Source: Pseudovibrio sp. M1P-2-3 (GTDB lineage: Bacteria > Pseudomonadota > Alphaproteobacteria > Rhizobiales > Stappiaceae). From it: 64,000 bases of DNA. Where the stretch lies: assembly GCF_031501865.1 (NCBI RefSeq), contig NZ_JARRCW010000001.1:3682501-3746500 (forward strand), read 5' to 3'. Made by a program: the position numbers and the translations under genes. The notes under the pieces were generated by a model, which did no database searches, had not been told where the DNA came from, and saw only the letters and a list, made by a program, of their open reading frames with translations. Below, one piece after another: positions 53,459 to 62,357 of this stretch (position 1 is its first letter; the number at the start of each line of letters is the position of its first letter).

Positions 53459-54568
53459 ATGGCCCTTCCCCCCCTCTCCGCCATTGGCATAGATAATTAC
53501 CGCTCTGTTCGCTCGCTATTTATGAATATTGGGGCGCTGAACGTGTTTGTGGGAAAAAATGGTACGGGAAAGACCAACCTTTACCGAGCCTTGGAACTTT
53601 TACAACAGGCCGCACGAGGGCGCGTTACCCGCGCTATCGCAGAGGAAGGCGGCGTTGAAAGTGTCATGTGGGCTGGAGAACGGCGGGTGCGTGAAAAGCC
53701 CCAGATACGCCTGCGGGCAACTCTTGGGGATCTCACATACAAAATTACGATTGGCCTTCCACAAGCCACAGAGGCCGCATTGCCGCTGGAAAGCATGGTG
53801 AAGGAAGAGGAACTGCTGTTGAATGCGGGCCGCAGGAATGTCCCTCTTATGCAACGCAAAGGGCCAAGTATATTCTTGCGAGCCAAAGACGGGGAACGCC
53901 TGACCTATGACAACGAGGTTCTCAGTTCCGAAACTGCCCTCTATCATATTCGCGATGGAGCCCGGTTCCCCGAGCTTGACATGGTTCGCCATGCTTTGAG
54001 CGACTGGCGCTTTTTTCATGGATTTAGAAGTGACAGCTCTTCTCCCCTGCGCCGCCCCAGTTTGAATGTGACAACTCCCACACTGTCCTCAAACGGGCAT
54101 GATCTGGCAGCCGTATTTGCTACTCTTACTCATATTAAGGCAGACGCCCATGATCTTTATGAAGCCGTGGAAGATGCCTTTCCCGGCACCAGACTTCTTG
54201 TGGAGGCAGATGGAACGGACTGCCGGTTTTCCTTAAAAACCGAAGACTTCCGGCGCGCCTTCCCCGCCCATGAGCTATCTGAGGGCACCTTACAGTATCT
54301 TGCCTTGCTGGGCGGTCTTCTGTCCTACCGACTACCCGCTTTTGTGGCCCTGAACGAGCCTGAGAGCAGCCTTCATCCTGATTTACTGGAGCCGCTGGCG
54401 AAAGTTATCGCCAAAGCCAGCGAGCGGACGCAGATCTGGATCGTTACTCACTCACAGATACTAGCTGATCATCTGGAAACTTATGCAGGTGCCACTCCCC
54501 GCCAAATTCACAGGGAGGATGGCGCAACAGCAATTGAAGGTTTAAAGATAACCGGCGAGTTTTGTTAG
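53459..54568 (+). CDS. RecF/OLD-like AAA-family ATPase
   Basis: A 369-residue ATPase of the AAA_21/SMC-like class. The N-terminal IDNYRSVRSLFMNIGALNVF and Walker A FVGKNGTGKTNLYRALELLQ are followed by a helical and beta region (about 60-260). Near the C-terminus ELSEGTLQYLALLGGLLSY (signature) and FVALNEPESSLHPDLLEPLA (Walker B) are clear, then the D/H-loop IWIVTHSQILADHLE. It has no TOPRIM or nuclease domain, so it is not a full OLD nuclease. It stands alone between fumC and an EamA transporter with no partner nuclease or toxin; a role in DNA repair or defence would be speculation. Confidence 0.82.
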   Translation: MALPPLSAIGIDNYRSVRSLFMNIGALNVFVGKNGTGKTNLYRALELLQQAARGRVTRAIAEEGGVESVMWAGERRVREKPQIRLRATLGDLTYKITIGLPQATEAALPLESMVKEEELLLNAGRRNVPLMQRKGPSIFLRAKDGERLTYDNEVLSSETALYHIRDGARFPELDMVRHALSDWRFFHGFRSDSSSPLRRPSLNVTTPTLSSNGHDLAAVFATLTHIKADAHDLYEAVEDAFPGTRLLVEADGTDCRFSLKTEDFRRAFPAHELSEGTLQYLALLGGLLSYRLPAFVALNEPESSLHPDLLEPLAKVIAKASERTQIWIVTHSQILADHLETYAGATPRQIHREDGATAIEGLKITGEFC

Positions 54569-54582
54569 CAGGAATTTACTCA

Positions 54583-55569
54583 ATGAATACTAAAGGAATG
54601 CTGATCTGCGCACTTGCCATGCTCAGCTGGTCTACCCTTATTGTCGTCACCAAGGGTATTTTGTTGGCTCAGAATCTGGATCCGTGGATTTTTACCGTGA
54701 TCCAGATGGCCGCAGGTGGAATTTTCCTGATCATGATTGGTGGGCGTGCCAATGGGGCTTTGGCCAGCATGCGCAGCGGTTATACTTGGCTCTATGGGGG
54801 CCTGCGGGTCTTCTCTGCCTGTAGTTACTCCGCAGCCCTGTTATACGTTAGTGCCGCCAATGCTGGTTTCTTTACGTTTCTTGCCATTCCTTTTTCGGCA
54901 ATTGCCACGGCTTTGTTGTTTTCCCGCTGGCCCACACGGGGGGAACTCCCCGGCCACCTATCCATTGTGTTGGGGACAGCTGCACTCATCGCTGCACTGG
55001 ATGGAACCTATAGCAATCCGGCTGTCTACCTGATGGTGGCCAGCGAGCTAGGAGTTGCGCTGGCCACCATTGTGGCCGAGTTACACCCAAGCAACCAAAG
55101 CAACACTCCCAGACAAACCGCATCATTGAGCGGTGTTATGCTGCTTTCAAGTGCAACTGTTATGCTGGTAATGCTCACCCTTGCCTCTCTTTATACCGGA
55201 GACACAAATCCGCAAGACATCATGAGCGCCAGCTCCCTGCAAGAGAGTTTTCTTCCCAGACTGGAATTGGCCCATATCTGGAATCCGCATATGTGGCTCT
55301 TTGCAACTCTGGTTGGTCTGACATTTCGCGGAATGAGCATGTATTTTTCCTTGCAGGCAATTTCGTTGGTCGGAGGGCAAAACTACTTAGCAACCGCTGC
55401 CATATTGCCTTTTATGTCTCTAATTTTGGAAAGTATGGGGCATACCTTGGGCTGGATGCCGGAGAGCACTACAACCAATATGGCTGTTGTGGCTGGAGCC
55501 GTTATGGCTATAGGGTCGTTAATGCTACTCTTCTCCCGCCGCCATATAGGCAAGGTGGCAAAGACCTAA
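54583..55569 (+). CDS. DMT-superfamily (EamA) transporter
   Basis: A 328-residue inner-membrane protein with about ten helices made of two EamA repeats. It begins GMLICALAMLSWSTLIVVTK, and the second repeat contains LWNPHMWLF-like and VGGQNYLATAAILPFMSLIL segments. The typical drug/metabolite exporter role is likely, but no substrate can be assigned. The ATG at 54583 follows AGGA by 9 bases; an upstream frame to 54562 overlaps the ATPase gene. It is 14 bases after the AAA ATPase stop on the same strand and ends before a bidirectional terminator. Confidence 0.85.
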   Translation: MNTKGMLICALAMLSWSTLIVVTKGILLAQNLDPWIFTVIQMAAGGIFLIMIGGRANGALASMRSGYTWLYGGLRVFSACSYSAALLYVSAANAGFFTFLAIPFSAIATALLFSRWPTRGELPGHLSIVLGTAALIAALDGTYSNPAVYLMVASELGVALATIVAELHPSNQSNTPRQTASLSGVMLLSSATVMLVMLTLASLYTGDTNPQDIMSASSLQESFLPRLELAHIWNPHMWLFATLVGLTFRGMSMYFSLQAISLVGGQNYLATAAILPFMSLILESMGHTLGWMPESTTTNMAVVAGAVMAIGSLMLLFSRRHIGKVAKT

Positions 55570-55670
55570 AAAGGTGTACCTGTTCATAAGTCCGCGAAAG
55601 CTATCCCGCGTGATGGGTATCTGCTTTCAAAGAAGTTCAGAGAGAAACGAAATACGGTACGAGACAATAA

Positions 55671-55697
55671 AAAAGGGGCGATAACCGCCCCTTCTTC
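55671..55697. terminator. Bidirectional rho-independent terminator
   Basis: AAGGGGCG (55673-55680) pairs with CGCCCCTT (55686-55693) around a 5-base loop. On the minus strand TTTTTTATTG follows, on the plus strand TTCTTCTTTTG. It serves the convergent Tim44-like gene (stop at 55715) and the EamA transporter. Confidence 0.9.
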
Positions 55698-55714
55698 TTT
55701 TGATGGAATTCGTT

Positions 55715-56758
55715 TTAGCCTTGCTGGATTGCAGAGAGTTTCCATTGCTCATTGCCAGAGCGAATGAAGGTCCACAGCTCGGTACGCTCTTCAGCAACTT
55801 CCGCGTTGCCCTCAACCACTTTATTAGTGGCACGCTCGCGCATTGCATCAATGGAAGAGTAACGCATTGCCAAGGTAGCATAATCACTGCCATTCTCATG
55901 CCAGCTCTCAGAGAGATCTCCTTGCAGCAGCTTCACATCGCGCACTTCATTCACAAGTCCCTTGGAAGCGGCCTGTCCCAGTTCCTCGGCAAAAAAGCCC
56001 ATGATCTCTGGAGTGGTGAGTTCGCGAATGGCACTGTAGTCTTCGCTGGCATACGCCTTCCAGACTTTGGCAAGCATTGCCTCGAAGTGGTCGAAGTCCT
56101 CACCAGTGATCCCGATCTGATCATCAGCAGCGCTTGCGAACACAGGCTCTTCCTGTACGGACGCACTAGAAGACTCGTGAGTTCCACCACCCACGTTCGG
56201 CATGGAAAACCCGCGTCCACTATCGGGCCCTGACGGGGCATCCCCTGCATTAGAAAAGTTGAAAGGCGCGCTTTGCTGCGGGGCGTGACCACCGGCATGC
56301 ACACCAGCTGCTTGTGTTTGTTGACGGGAGCGCAAAAAGCGCATCAAGAGCATAATAGCGCCGCCAATGAGCAAGCCCTGAACCAGCATGCCAAACAGAC
56401 CTGCCATCCCGCCAAAACCGGAGCCAAACAACATTCCGATGAGGCCGCCAAGCGCAAGGCCGCCTAGCATGGAACCTAAGAACCCACCACCAAACAGGCC
56501 TTTTTTCTGCGGAGCGGCCGCAGCTGCGCCAGCAGGATTTGCCTTGTTCGTTTGGGTGTTCGGTGTCATTGAACGCTGAACAGGTGCTGAGGTATTGGGT
56601 GCGGTGTTTGTAGCCTTTGGTGCAGAAAACGTTTTAGAGCCCCTGCTGCCAAAGCTCATTCCCCGTTTCGCCTCGGCAAGCTCCGCTGTCACGAAAACAA
56701 GCGCAATGGCCACGATAAACATGGGTACGATACGGCGCAGGGCCGATAGTTTCTTCAT
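55715..56758 (-). CDS. Tim44-like domain protein
   Basis: A 347-residue protein. After an N-terminal signal or anchor (MFIVAIALVFVTAELAEAKR) come a Thr/Ser/Ala/Pro-rich linker, a glycine-rich hydrophobic segment of two helices (about 88-140, LGSMLGGLALGGLIGMLFGS and LVQGLLIGGAIMLLMRFLRS), then a Tim44-like domain at the C-terminus (about 215-345, FEAMLAKVWKAYASEDYSAI, ELWTFIRSGNEQWKLSAIQQ). Alphaproteobacterial proteins with this domain are related to mitochondrial Tim44 and are thought to act at the inner membrane; function is not settled. The ATG at 56758 follows AGGGGAAAAC. Monocistronic, with its own terminator. Confidence 0.87.
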   Translation of the reverse strand: MKKLSALRRIVPMFIVAIALVFVTAELAEAKRGMSFGSRGSKTFSAPKATNTAPNTSAPVQRSMTPNTQTNKANPAGAAAAAPQKKGLFGGGFLGSMLGGLALGGLIGMLFGSGFGGMAGLFGMLVQGLLIGGAIMLLMRFLRSRQQTQAAGVHAGGHAPQQSAPFNFSNAGDAPSGPDSGRGFSMPNVGGGTHESSSASVQEEPVFASAADDQIGITGEDFDHFEAMLAKVWKAYASEDYSAIRELTTPEIMGFFAEELGQAASKGLVNEVRDVKLLQGDLSESWHENGSDYATLAMRYSSIDAMRERATNKVVEGNAEVAEERTELWTFIRSGNEQWKLSAIQQG

Positions 56759-56871
56759 TTTTGTTTTCCCCTAAGCGCTTCATCATGGGAACAATTGTTC
56801 CTCAAAACGAGCGCGCAAAACATAATTTGCCTGCTTATATGGGTATATCACGGCAAAATTAAAGAGATGAT

Positions 56872-57303
56872 CTATAGATCATCAACAAGATGGGTTTTGT
56901 TAAACCCGTCAGCGGCGATCGAGTTACACAAAGGAGCCCAATTACACCCTGCACAGGCTGCATGGCGCGTGTCAGCTGCAAAGTTTTTGCGTAGCTGTGT
57001 CACATCGCTAGCGCTAAGTAAAAATTTATGTCCTACTTCCAACGCGCGCCCCAGAACCAAGCCAACACTGGCAAGTGCCTTTTCATCACGCGTGCACACA
57101 CTGGAATTAAGGCAATGCTCTCCCTCTGGTAGACCTTCTAGCGGGGCACAGATATCATCGGGCCCGTGCACAATCTCAACTTCCTCTCCAGCGTTAATCC
57201 GCAGCACCAACGCTCGATGGTTCTCTGTAAAGTCCCGAGTGTAACCTTTGCCAATAAAGGTCAAAATGCACAGAAGATGGTGGGCACGAAGTTGGACGCT
57301 CAC
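56872..57303 (-). CDS. DUF1284-family cysteine-rich protein
   Basis: A 143-residue protein of DUF1284, found mostly in alphaproteobacteria and archaea. The N-terminal LRAHHLLCILTFIGKGYT and the segment EEVEIVHGPDDICAPL match the family. Seven cysteines, including HCLNSSVC and ACAGCNWAPLC, suggest a metal or Fe-S site. The start is GTG at 57303, overlapping the cca stop codon by 4 bases (GTGA), with GGAGG just upstream. Function unknown; it is the last gene of the DUF1285-Nudix-DUF6111-cca series. Confidence 0.82.
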   Translation of the reverse strand: MSVQLRAHHLLCILTFIGKGYTRDFTENHRALVLRINAGEEVEIVHGPDDICAPLEGLPEGEHCLNSSVCTRDEKALASVGLVLGRALEVGHKFLLSASDVTQLRKNFAADTRHAACAGCNWAPLCNSIAADGFNKTHLVDDL

Positions 57304-58535
57304 ATCCCCTCCCGCCCGTTCCTTTGGCTCACCAGAGTGCGGGCATAATTCAAAAGCTCCTGATGGCGTGACTGGTAATCGTTGGCAGCCCACTCCTGTT
57401 TTACTTTGGCCAAAGCTTCCCCAATTAAAGGACCCGGCGCAAACCCCAGCGCAATTAAATCTCCACCCGATACGGGGAAATCCGGTATCTGCCAGTTTTC
57501 AACAAAAGCGAGTGTACTTTCCCAATTCAAAGGAAACTCATCTTGTAGTATTGTAGCCCAATAAAGGAACACAGCATCTTGCACCACTGAGCGCGGTTTA
57601 TTAACCAACGCAGCTTTTAAGGCTGCTTCATCAAGGCCATTTTGAAGAAACTCATCTAGAAGACTTAATGCAAACCGGGAGGCTTTCACTTGCGCATTGG
57701 ATAGCCTGAGCCTTGGAAAAGGTTTTCCCTTTATCAGACTGGTCAGGCGCACTTGGGCGCCTTTTGTCGCGGGCATCTTGCGGCCCATACGCTCCAAGGA
57801 CAAGAAAAGCGCAAGCTCCACATCCCCGCCCAGTGCACAGGAAAGAATACCGCTTTTGTGCATTTCTATCAGACAATCTTTAGCGCGGGGCGATGGCAGC
57901 AGCCGCCAGATCTCTTTTGTCACCCGTTCGGCAGAAAGGGACGCAAGACCTTCCTTTTCCGCAATACAGGCAGCTAAAGACTGCGGATCAAACACCCCTT
58001 CCCCATAAGTTCCAAAAAACCTGAAGAACCGCAGGATCCGTAGATAATCTTCTTTAATGCGAGTCCGCGCGTCACCGATAAAGCGCAGCCTTCGTCCAAG
58101 GCAGTCTTCAAGCCCGCCCAGCGGGTCGAACAGCTCGCCTTCGCGATCCACATAAAGGGCGTTCATGGTAAAGTCCCGCCGCTGGGCATCGCGGACCCAA
58201 TCTTTGCCAAAGTACACAGTGGCGTGGCGACCATGTGTTTCCACATCCTCGCGCAGGCTTGTCACTTCATAGGGGTGTCCATCACTGATAATCGTCAGGG
58301 TTCCGTGGTCAATCCCCGTGGGGATGACCTTTAAACCAGCAGCTTTCGCCCGCTCTAATGTGGTGAGAGGCAGGGCGGTGCAGGCAATATCGATATCATC
58401 GACAGGTTCGCCAAGCAGGGCATTGCGAACAGGCCCCCCCACAACGCGGGCGCGGTCGCCGTCCTGCTCCAGAACATCAAAAAGACCCTGCAGCCCAGCA
58501 CAGTGCAACCAGTCGGCATTTTTTAAAAGTGTCAT
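57300..58535 (-). CDS. cca: CCA tRNA nucleotidyltransferase / poly(A) polymerase-family protein
   Basis: A 411-residue class II nucleotidyltransferase. The head domain reads VVGGPVRNALLGEPVDDIDI with the catalytic Asp pair and RDAQRRDFTMNALYVDREGE; the neck contains DYLRILRFFRFFGTYG. Such proteins add or repair the CCA tail of tRNAs; the sole tRNA in this window encodes its own CCA, so repair is the more likely job for it. The ATG at 58535 is 7 bases after the DUF6111 stop. The stop overlaps the DUF1284 start, implying coupled translation. Confidence 0.9.
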   Translation of the reverse strand: MTLLKNADWLHCAGLQGLFDVLEQDGDRARVVGGPVRNALLGEPVDDIDIACTALPLTTLERAKAAGLKVIPTGIDHGTLTIISDGHPYEVTSLREDVETHGRHATVYFGKDWVRDAQRRDFTMNALYVDREGELFDPLGGLEDCLGRRLRFIGDARTRIKEDYLRILRFFRFFGTYGEGVFDPQSLAACIAEKEGLASLSAERVTKEIWRLLPSPRAKDCLIEMHKSGILSCALGGDVELALFLSLERMGRKMPATKGAQVRLTSLIKGKPFPRLRLSNAQVKASRFALSLLDEFLQNGLDEAALKAALVNKPRSVVQDAVFLYWATILQDEFPLNWESTLAFVENWQIPDFPVSGGDLIALGFAPGPLIGEALAKVKQEWAANDYQSRHQELLNYARTLVSQRNGREGM

Positions 58536-58541
58536 CTATAT

Positions 58542-58805
58542 TTACTTGTTGTAGCCACCTCGGACCAGTTCTCCATCAACAATCTGGGCAGGCCGATATT
58601 GAGAGCCTTGCGGGGCCTTACCCCAAATAGCCAGACTGGAGAAACTAACGACCACTAAAAACAGGCCGCAAATTGCAAGCCACGCTATTGGACCATCACG
58701 AAAATGGGCGTTCTCCTCGGCTTTTTTTCCAATATAGAGCCATATAGCATACCCGATAAACGGAATAAGGAACAGCAGCGCGTGGGTGAGTAACATTCGT
58801 ATCAT
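58542..58805 (-). CDS. DUF6111-family small membrane protein
   Basis: An 87-residue membrane protein with two helices (MLLTHALLFLIPFIGYAIWL and IAWLAICGLFLVVVSFSSLA) and a charged loop between them, matching DUF6111, a family that in rhizobia recurs between a Nudix gene and cca. The C-terminal segment QYRPAQIVDGELVRGGYN is probably periplasmic. The ATG overlaps the Nudix stop by 4 bases (ATGA). Function unknown. Confidence 0.82.
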   Translation of the reverse strand: MIRMLLTHALLFLIPFIGYAIWLYIGKKAEENAHFRDGPIAWLAICGLFLVVVSFSSLAIWGKAPQGSQYRPAQIVDGELVRGGYNK

Positions 58806-59467
58806 GGAGTATACACTTTATTGTAGATGCTCCGCAAAATGCCGGCGGTCACACCAAAAATATAATGGCCTTCGTAGGGCATGGCATAAAAATGTACGCG
58901 TTTACCGCCATAGACCTTCGATTCTTCCCTGTGATTATAGGGATTCATCAAAAAAGATAGTGGAACCTCAAAGCTTTCCTCCACCTCTTGAGGGTTTAAA
59001 GTCAAATCAACAGGAGAAGGCACAGTGGCAATTACAGGTGTCACGCTGTAGCCCGTTGCTGTCATATAGGGACCCAGCGCACCAACTGTTGTAACGCGGG
59101 ATAAATCCAGTCCCACTTCCTCATTGGCTTCACGCAGTGCTGCATCGACCGGCCCGTCGTCTTCCTCGTCCACCTTACCTCCGGGGAGCGAAATCTGGCC
59201 TGCATGGGCGCGAAGATGGGCGGTGCGCAGGGTAAACAAAACACTGGCTCCCTCCTCGCGCTCGATAACCAGCATCAAAACAGCGGCGTTTTTCAAGCGG
59301 GACGGATCGGCAAACATATCCTTATAAGTCGGATTAAGGAGGTAATCTCCGCTTGGCTGTATAGCCCGCCGAGTTTGCAGGACTGTTCTGACCCTGCCCA
59401 CGAACGTATCTCTCGTGATTTCACCAGTCTGCGAAGAAGCTGCTATTGCCGTCCCGGTTCTATTCAA
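58802..59467 (-). CDS. Nudix-family CoA pyrophosphatase-like protein
   Basis: About 221 residues with a Nudix box reading GGKVDEEDDGPVDAALREAN then EEVGLDL, which fits the consensus G-x5-E-x7-RE-U-x-EE-x-GU with a small insertion, as in CoA pyrophosphatases (NudL). The upstream LLT-like segment VLFTLRTAHLRAHAGQISLP is also typical. It would split CoA or oxidised CoA. The start is uncertain: TTG at 59467 has AGGG upstream and lies just after the DUF1285 stop, while GTG at 59524 would overlap that gene by 52 bases. Confidence 0.85.
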   Translation of the reverse strand: MNRTGTAIAASSQTGEITRDTFVGRVRTVLQTRRAIQPSGDYLLNPTYKDMFADPSRLKNAAVLMLVIEREEGASVLFTLRTAHLRAHAGQISLPGGKVDEEDDGPVDAALREANEEVGLDLSRVTTVGALGPYMTATGYSVTPVIATVPSPVDLTLNPQEVEESFEVPLSFLMNPYNHREESKVYGGKRVHFYAMPYEGHYIFGVTAGILRSIYNKVYTP

Positions 59468-59472
59468 AGGCT

Positions 59473-60075
59473 CTACCCTAAACTGCTTAGCGGCTCTGCT
59501 GGAAAGAATTGGCCATGACTGCACACGCCCAAGTACGGCTCTCCGTCCACATCCTGTTCTACCAGATGATCACTCAGCTCGAAAATTACGGGACGAGACA
59601 GTAAGGCATCCAACCGTCCGCGCACACGCACATATGGCTTGAACCCGTGTGTTGTCTCTTCCCGTTCGAAACGAAGTGGATTATCTGGACCTACTTCTAC
59701 AACATCACCTGTATTTGTGCGCAGCGTCAAGACAGAGCTACCCAGTTTCTCACTCCAGTCCATCTCCACTGCCAGAAACGGTGCATCTTCAACCTGCAGA
59801 CCAATTTTCTCAACAGGAGTTACAAGGTAGTATTTGCCATCCTCCTCCCGTTTTAAAACACTGGCGAAGAGCTTAACCAGCGCCTCGCGCGAAATTGGTG
59901 TGCCCATGTAAAACCAGTTTCCATTTCGCTTGATCTGCATATCCAGATCCCCGCAAAAAGGCGGATCCCATTTGTCGATAGGCGGCAAGCCTCGCTGGTC
60001 TCCGGCTCGTTCCATCAACGCTTTAAGACCTGCTGGCATGGTTGCAGTGGGAGATTGTTCCTTTTGCTTTGTCAC
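59473..60075 (-). CDS. DUF1285-family protein
   Basis: A 200-residue soluble protein. The segments PPIDKWDPPFCGDLDMQIKR, GNWFYMGTPISREALVKLFA and SVLKREEDGKYYLVTPVEKI are conserved in DUF1285, alphaproteobacterial proteins of unknown function that sit next to the Nudix-cca block. It has no catalytic motif. The start is GTG at 60075. First gene of the minus-strand series; divergent from moxR over about 310 bp. Confidence 0.85.
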   Translation of the reverse strand: MTKQKEQSPTATMPAGLKALMERAGDQRGLPPIDKWDPPFCGDLDMQIKRNGNWFYMGTPISREALVKLFASVLKREEDGKYYLVTPVEKIGLQVEDAPFLAVEMDWSEKLGSSVLTLRTNTGDVVEVGPDNPLRFEREETTHGFKPYVRVRGRLDALLSRPVIFELSDHLVEQDVDGEPYLGVCSHGQFFPAEPLSSLG

Positions 60076-60385
60076 GAATACTGTTCCATCTCTTTTCTTG
60101 GCGCGGGGACCACGCGCATTCGGTTTTCTTCAGGGTCTTTCAAACTATCGGCTTTTCAAGCTAAACCGATTTTACAGAAGAACACAGCAGTTCCAAGTGA
60201 TCCCTTTATTCTAATAGTTTTCCGTTATGCCCCCGAAAACAGAGGGAATAAAAACGCTCGCCTCTTCCATAACATAGGAACCACACGACTCCTTACCAAG
60301 TCCCTTGAGGGCCAAAGGGCTATCACAGAGCCTGAAGTTTAAGGTGTTTTCGCAAGGCGTTCACGCATAAAAGGACTGGCAGACC
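60076..60385. other. Divergent promoter region, DUF1285 series and moxR series
   Basis: About 310 bp without a gene separate two divergent series of functionally obscure envelope genes. No symmetrical operator was recognised. Confidence 0.5.
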
Positions 60386-61399
60386 ATGAACACCACGAGC
60401 CCCAGCCCCACGGAAAACCCCGAGGACGTTTTGCGAGAGGCTGAAGCGGCAATCGACAAGCTGGCAAAGGCCAGCGAAGAAATATCCCGTGTCATTTTCG
60501 GACAAAAAACCGTTATTGAGCACGTTCTAACAACCATTCTTGCTGGCGGTCACGGGCTGCTTGTGGGTGTTCCCGGGCTTGCGAAAACAAAACTGGTAGA
60601 AACCTTGGGCACCGTGATTGGACTGGAAAAGCGCCGCATCCAGTTTACACCAGACCTCATGCCCTCCGATATTCTAGGCTCCGAAGTTCTGGAGGAAGCC
60701 GCAGACGGCAGCCGTTCCTTCCGTTTTCTCCCTGGCCCGGTGTTTACCCAGCTTCTAATGGCAGATGAGATCAACCGCGCCAGTCCGCGAACCCAATCCG
60801 CCTTGCTGCAAGCTATGCAGGAATATCATGTAACCATTGCAGGCCACCGGCATAATTTGCCTGCCCCCTTCCATGTTCTGGCAACTCAAAATCCATTGGA
60901 ACAAGAAGGAACCTACCCTCTGCCCGAAGCTCAGCTTGACCGGTTTTTGATGCAGATTGATGTCCAGTATCCTGATATCGAGGCAGAACGGCTCATTTTG
61001 GCAGAAACAACCGGCGCACAGCAAACAAGCGTTCAGCAAATTCTCTCGCCCGAAGAACTCTTAGGAATTCAAAACCTTGTGCGCCACATTCCTGTTGGAG
61101 ACATGGTCATGGAGAAAATCCTGTCCCTTGTCCGCTCTGCCAGACCAGGCGAGAGAGAAACGCCTGAACACATTGGAAAGTGTATAGCGTGGGGTCCGGG
61201 CCCCCGGGCCAGTCAGGCGCTTATGATGACAGCCCGCGCCCGTGCACTTGTGGATGGCCGATTATCCCCGAGCATTGATGACATTCTGGCATTGGCCGAG
61301 CCCGTTCTTCAGCATCGCATGGCGTTAAGCTTTTCTGCACGCGCTGAAGGAAAGAGGCTCCCGCAACTTTTGGGGCAGATTAAAGATCACATTGCCTGA
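60386..61399 (+). CDS. MoxR-family AAA+ ATPase
   Basis: A 337-residue AAA+ ATPase, probably a chaperone that matures the von Willebrand-type or metal-containing proteins encoded next to it. Walker A GVPGLAKTKLVETLG (GxPGxxKT), Walker B LLMADEINRASPRTQSALLQ, sensor 1 VLATQNPLEQEGTYPLPEAQ and the arginine-rich helical lid (AWGPGPRASQALMMTARAR) are all present. The ATG at 60386 follows AAGGA. First of three genes (MoxR, DUF58, DUF4159) that are conserved together in alphaproteobacteria. Confidence 0.94.
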   Translation: MNTTSPSPTENPEDVLREAEAAIDKLAKASEEISRVIFGQKTVIEHVLTTILAGGHGLLVGVPGLAKTKLVETLGTVIGLEKRRIQFTPDLMPSDILGSEVLEEAADGSRSFRFLPGPVFTQLLMADEINRASPRTQSALLQAMQEYHVTIAGHRHNLPAPFHVLATQNPLEQEGTYPLPEAQLDRFLMQIDVQYPDIEAERLILAETTGAQQTSVQQILSPEELLGIQNLVRHIPVGDMVMEKILSLVRSARPGERETPEHIGKCIAWGPGPRASQALMMTARARALVDGRLSPSIDDILALAEPVLQHRMALSFSARAEGKRLPQLLGQIKDHIA

Positions 61400-61427
61400 T
61401 TGAACAAGAGCTAGGCGGGAGTACCCA

Positions 61428-62357
61428 TTGTTTTTTTCCAGTGCCAAACAAGAGCAAACCAGCAATAGCGATGTAAACCAGCTATCGGTTCAGGCCCGCA
61501 CGCTGGCAGAAGCCCTGCCGGAGCTGCTTGTTGAGGCCCAGAATCTTGCCAATACAGTTGCCGCAGGCTGGCATGGCCGAAAAAAGGCTGGCTTGGGGGA
61601 AACCTTCTGGCAGTTTCGCCCTTTTTACAAAGGAGAGCCAGCAAAACGCATCGATTGGCGCCGCTCTGCCCGCGATAATCATCTTTATGTGCGAGAGAGG
61701 GAGTGGGAGGCCTCTCATACTCTGTGGCTATGGGCAGACCTATCCCGTTCCATGACCTATCAAAGTACGCTCGCTTCCACAACAAAACGGGATAGGGCTC
61801 TTCTTCTGCTTCTTGCATTGGCCAACCTGCTGGCAGAGGGCGGCGAACGGGTGGGACTTCTGGGTATGACATCCGCCAAAGCAGGTAGGGCGGCAGCCCA
61901 AAAGCTGGCAGAAACCCTTGCTGGATCTCAATCAACCACAAGCTTTCCCCCATGGGCACAGTTAAAACGTTTCTCTGAAGTCATATTGTTCTCTGACTTG
62001 TTCGACGAGAAGTCCCTTATTGAGCAATGGGTGATTTCGGCTGCAGCAAGCGGAGCCAAGGGACATTTGGTGCAAATTATCGACCCCATTGAAGAAACAT
62101 TTCCATTCACAGGGCGCGCCGAATTCTCAGACCCGGAGAAGGACTTCACCATTACAGCCGGACGAGCGGAAGAGTGGAAACAACAGTATCTACAAGTACT
62201 GGCAAGCCACAGGGATTTTCTGGAGACCATCACGACCCGCTCTGGGTGGAGCTTTTCCATTCATCACAGTGACCGCCCGGCGCAGGAGGCCTTGCTGACG
62301 CTCTATTCCCGATTATCCAACTCCCCAATGACCAATGTTGGAGGCACCCCCTTTTGA
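61428..62357 (+). CDS. DUF58-family protein
   Basis: A 309-residue protein of the DUF58 family, in which the hallmark is GLGETFWQFRPFYKGEPAKR then IDWRRSARDNHLYVREREWE; a vWA-like fold is predicted from LWLWADLSRSM with a DxS-type partial metal site. It is a usual partner of MoxR ATPases, probably a substrate or adaptor at the inner face of the membrane. The start is TTG at 61428 after GGGAG. The stop TGA overlaps the start TTG of the next gene by 4 bases. Confidence 0.9.
   Translation: MFFSSAKQEQTSNSDVNQLSVQARTLAEALPELLVEAQNLANTVAAGWHGRKKAGLGETFWQFRPFYKGEPAKRIDWRRSARDNHLYVREREWEASHTLWLWADLSRSMTYQSTLASTTKRDRALLLLLALANLLAEGGERVGLLGMTSAKAGRAAAQKLAETLAGSQSTTSFPPWAQLKRFSEVILFSDLFDEKSLIEQWVISAAASGAKGHLVQIIDPIEETFPFTGRAEFSDPEKDFTITAGRAEEWKQQYLQVLASHRDFLETITTRSGWSFSIHHSDRPAQEALLTLYSRLSNSPMTNVGGTPF

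Noticed and set aside
53459-55569. ATPase plus adjacent transporter as a two-gene defence system
   Set aside because: The second gene is an ordinary EamA transporter and there is no nuclease, toxin or reverse transcriptase.
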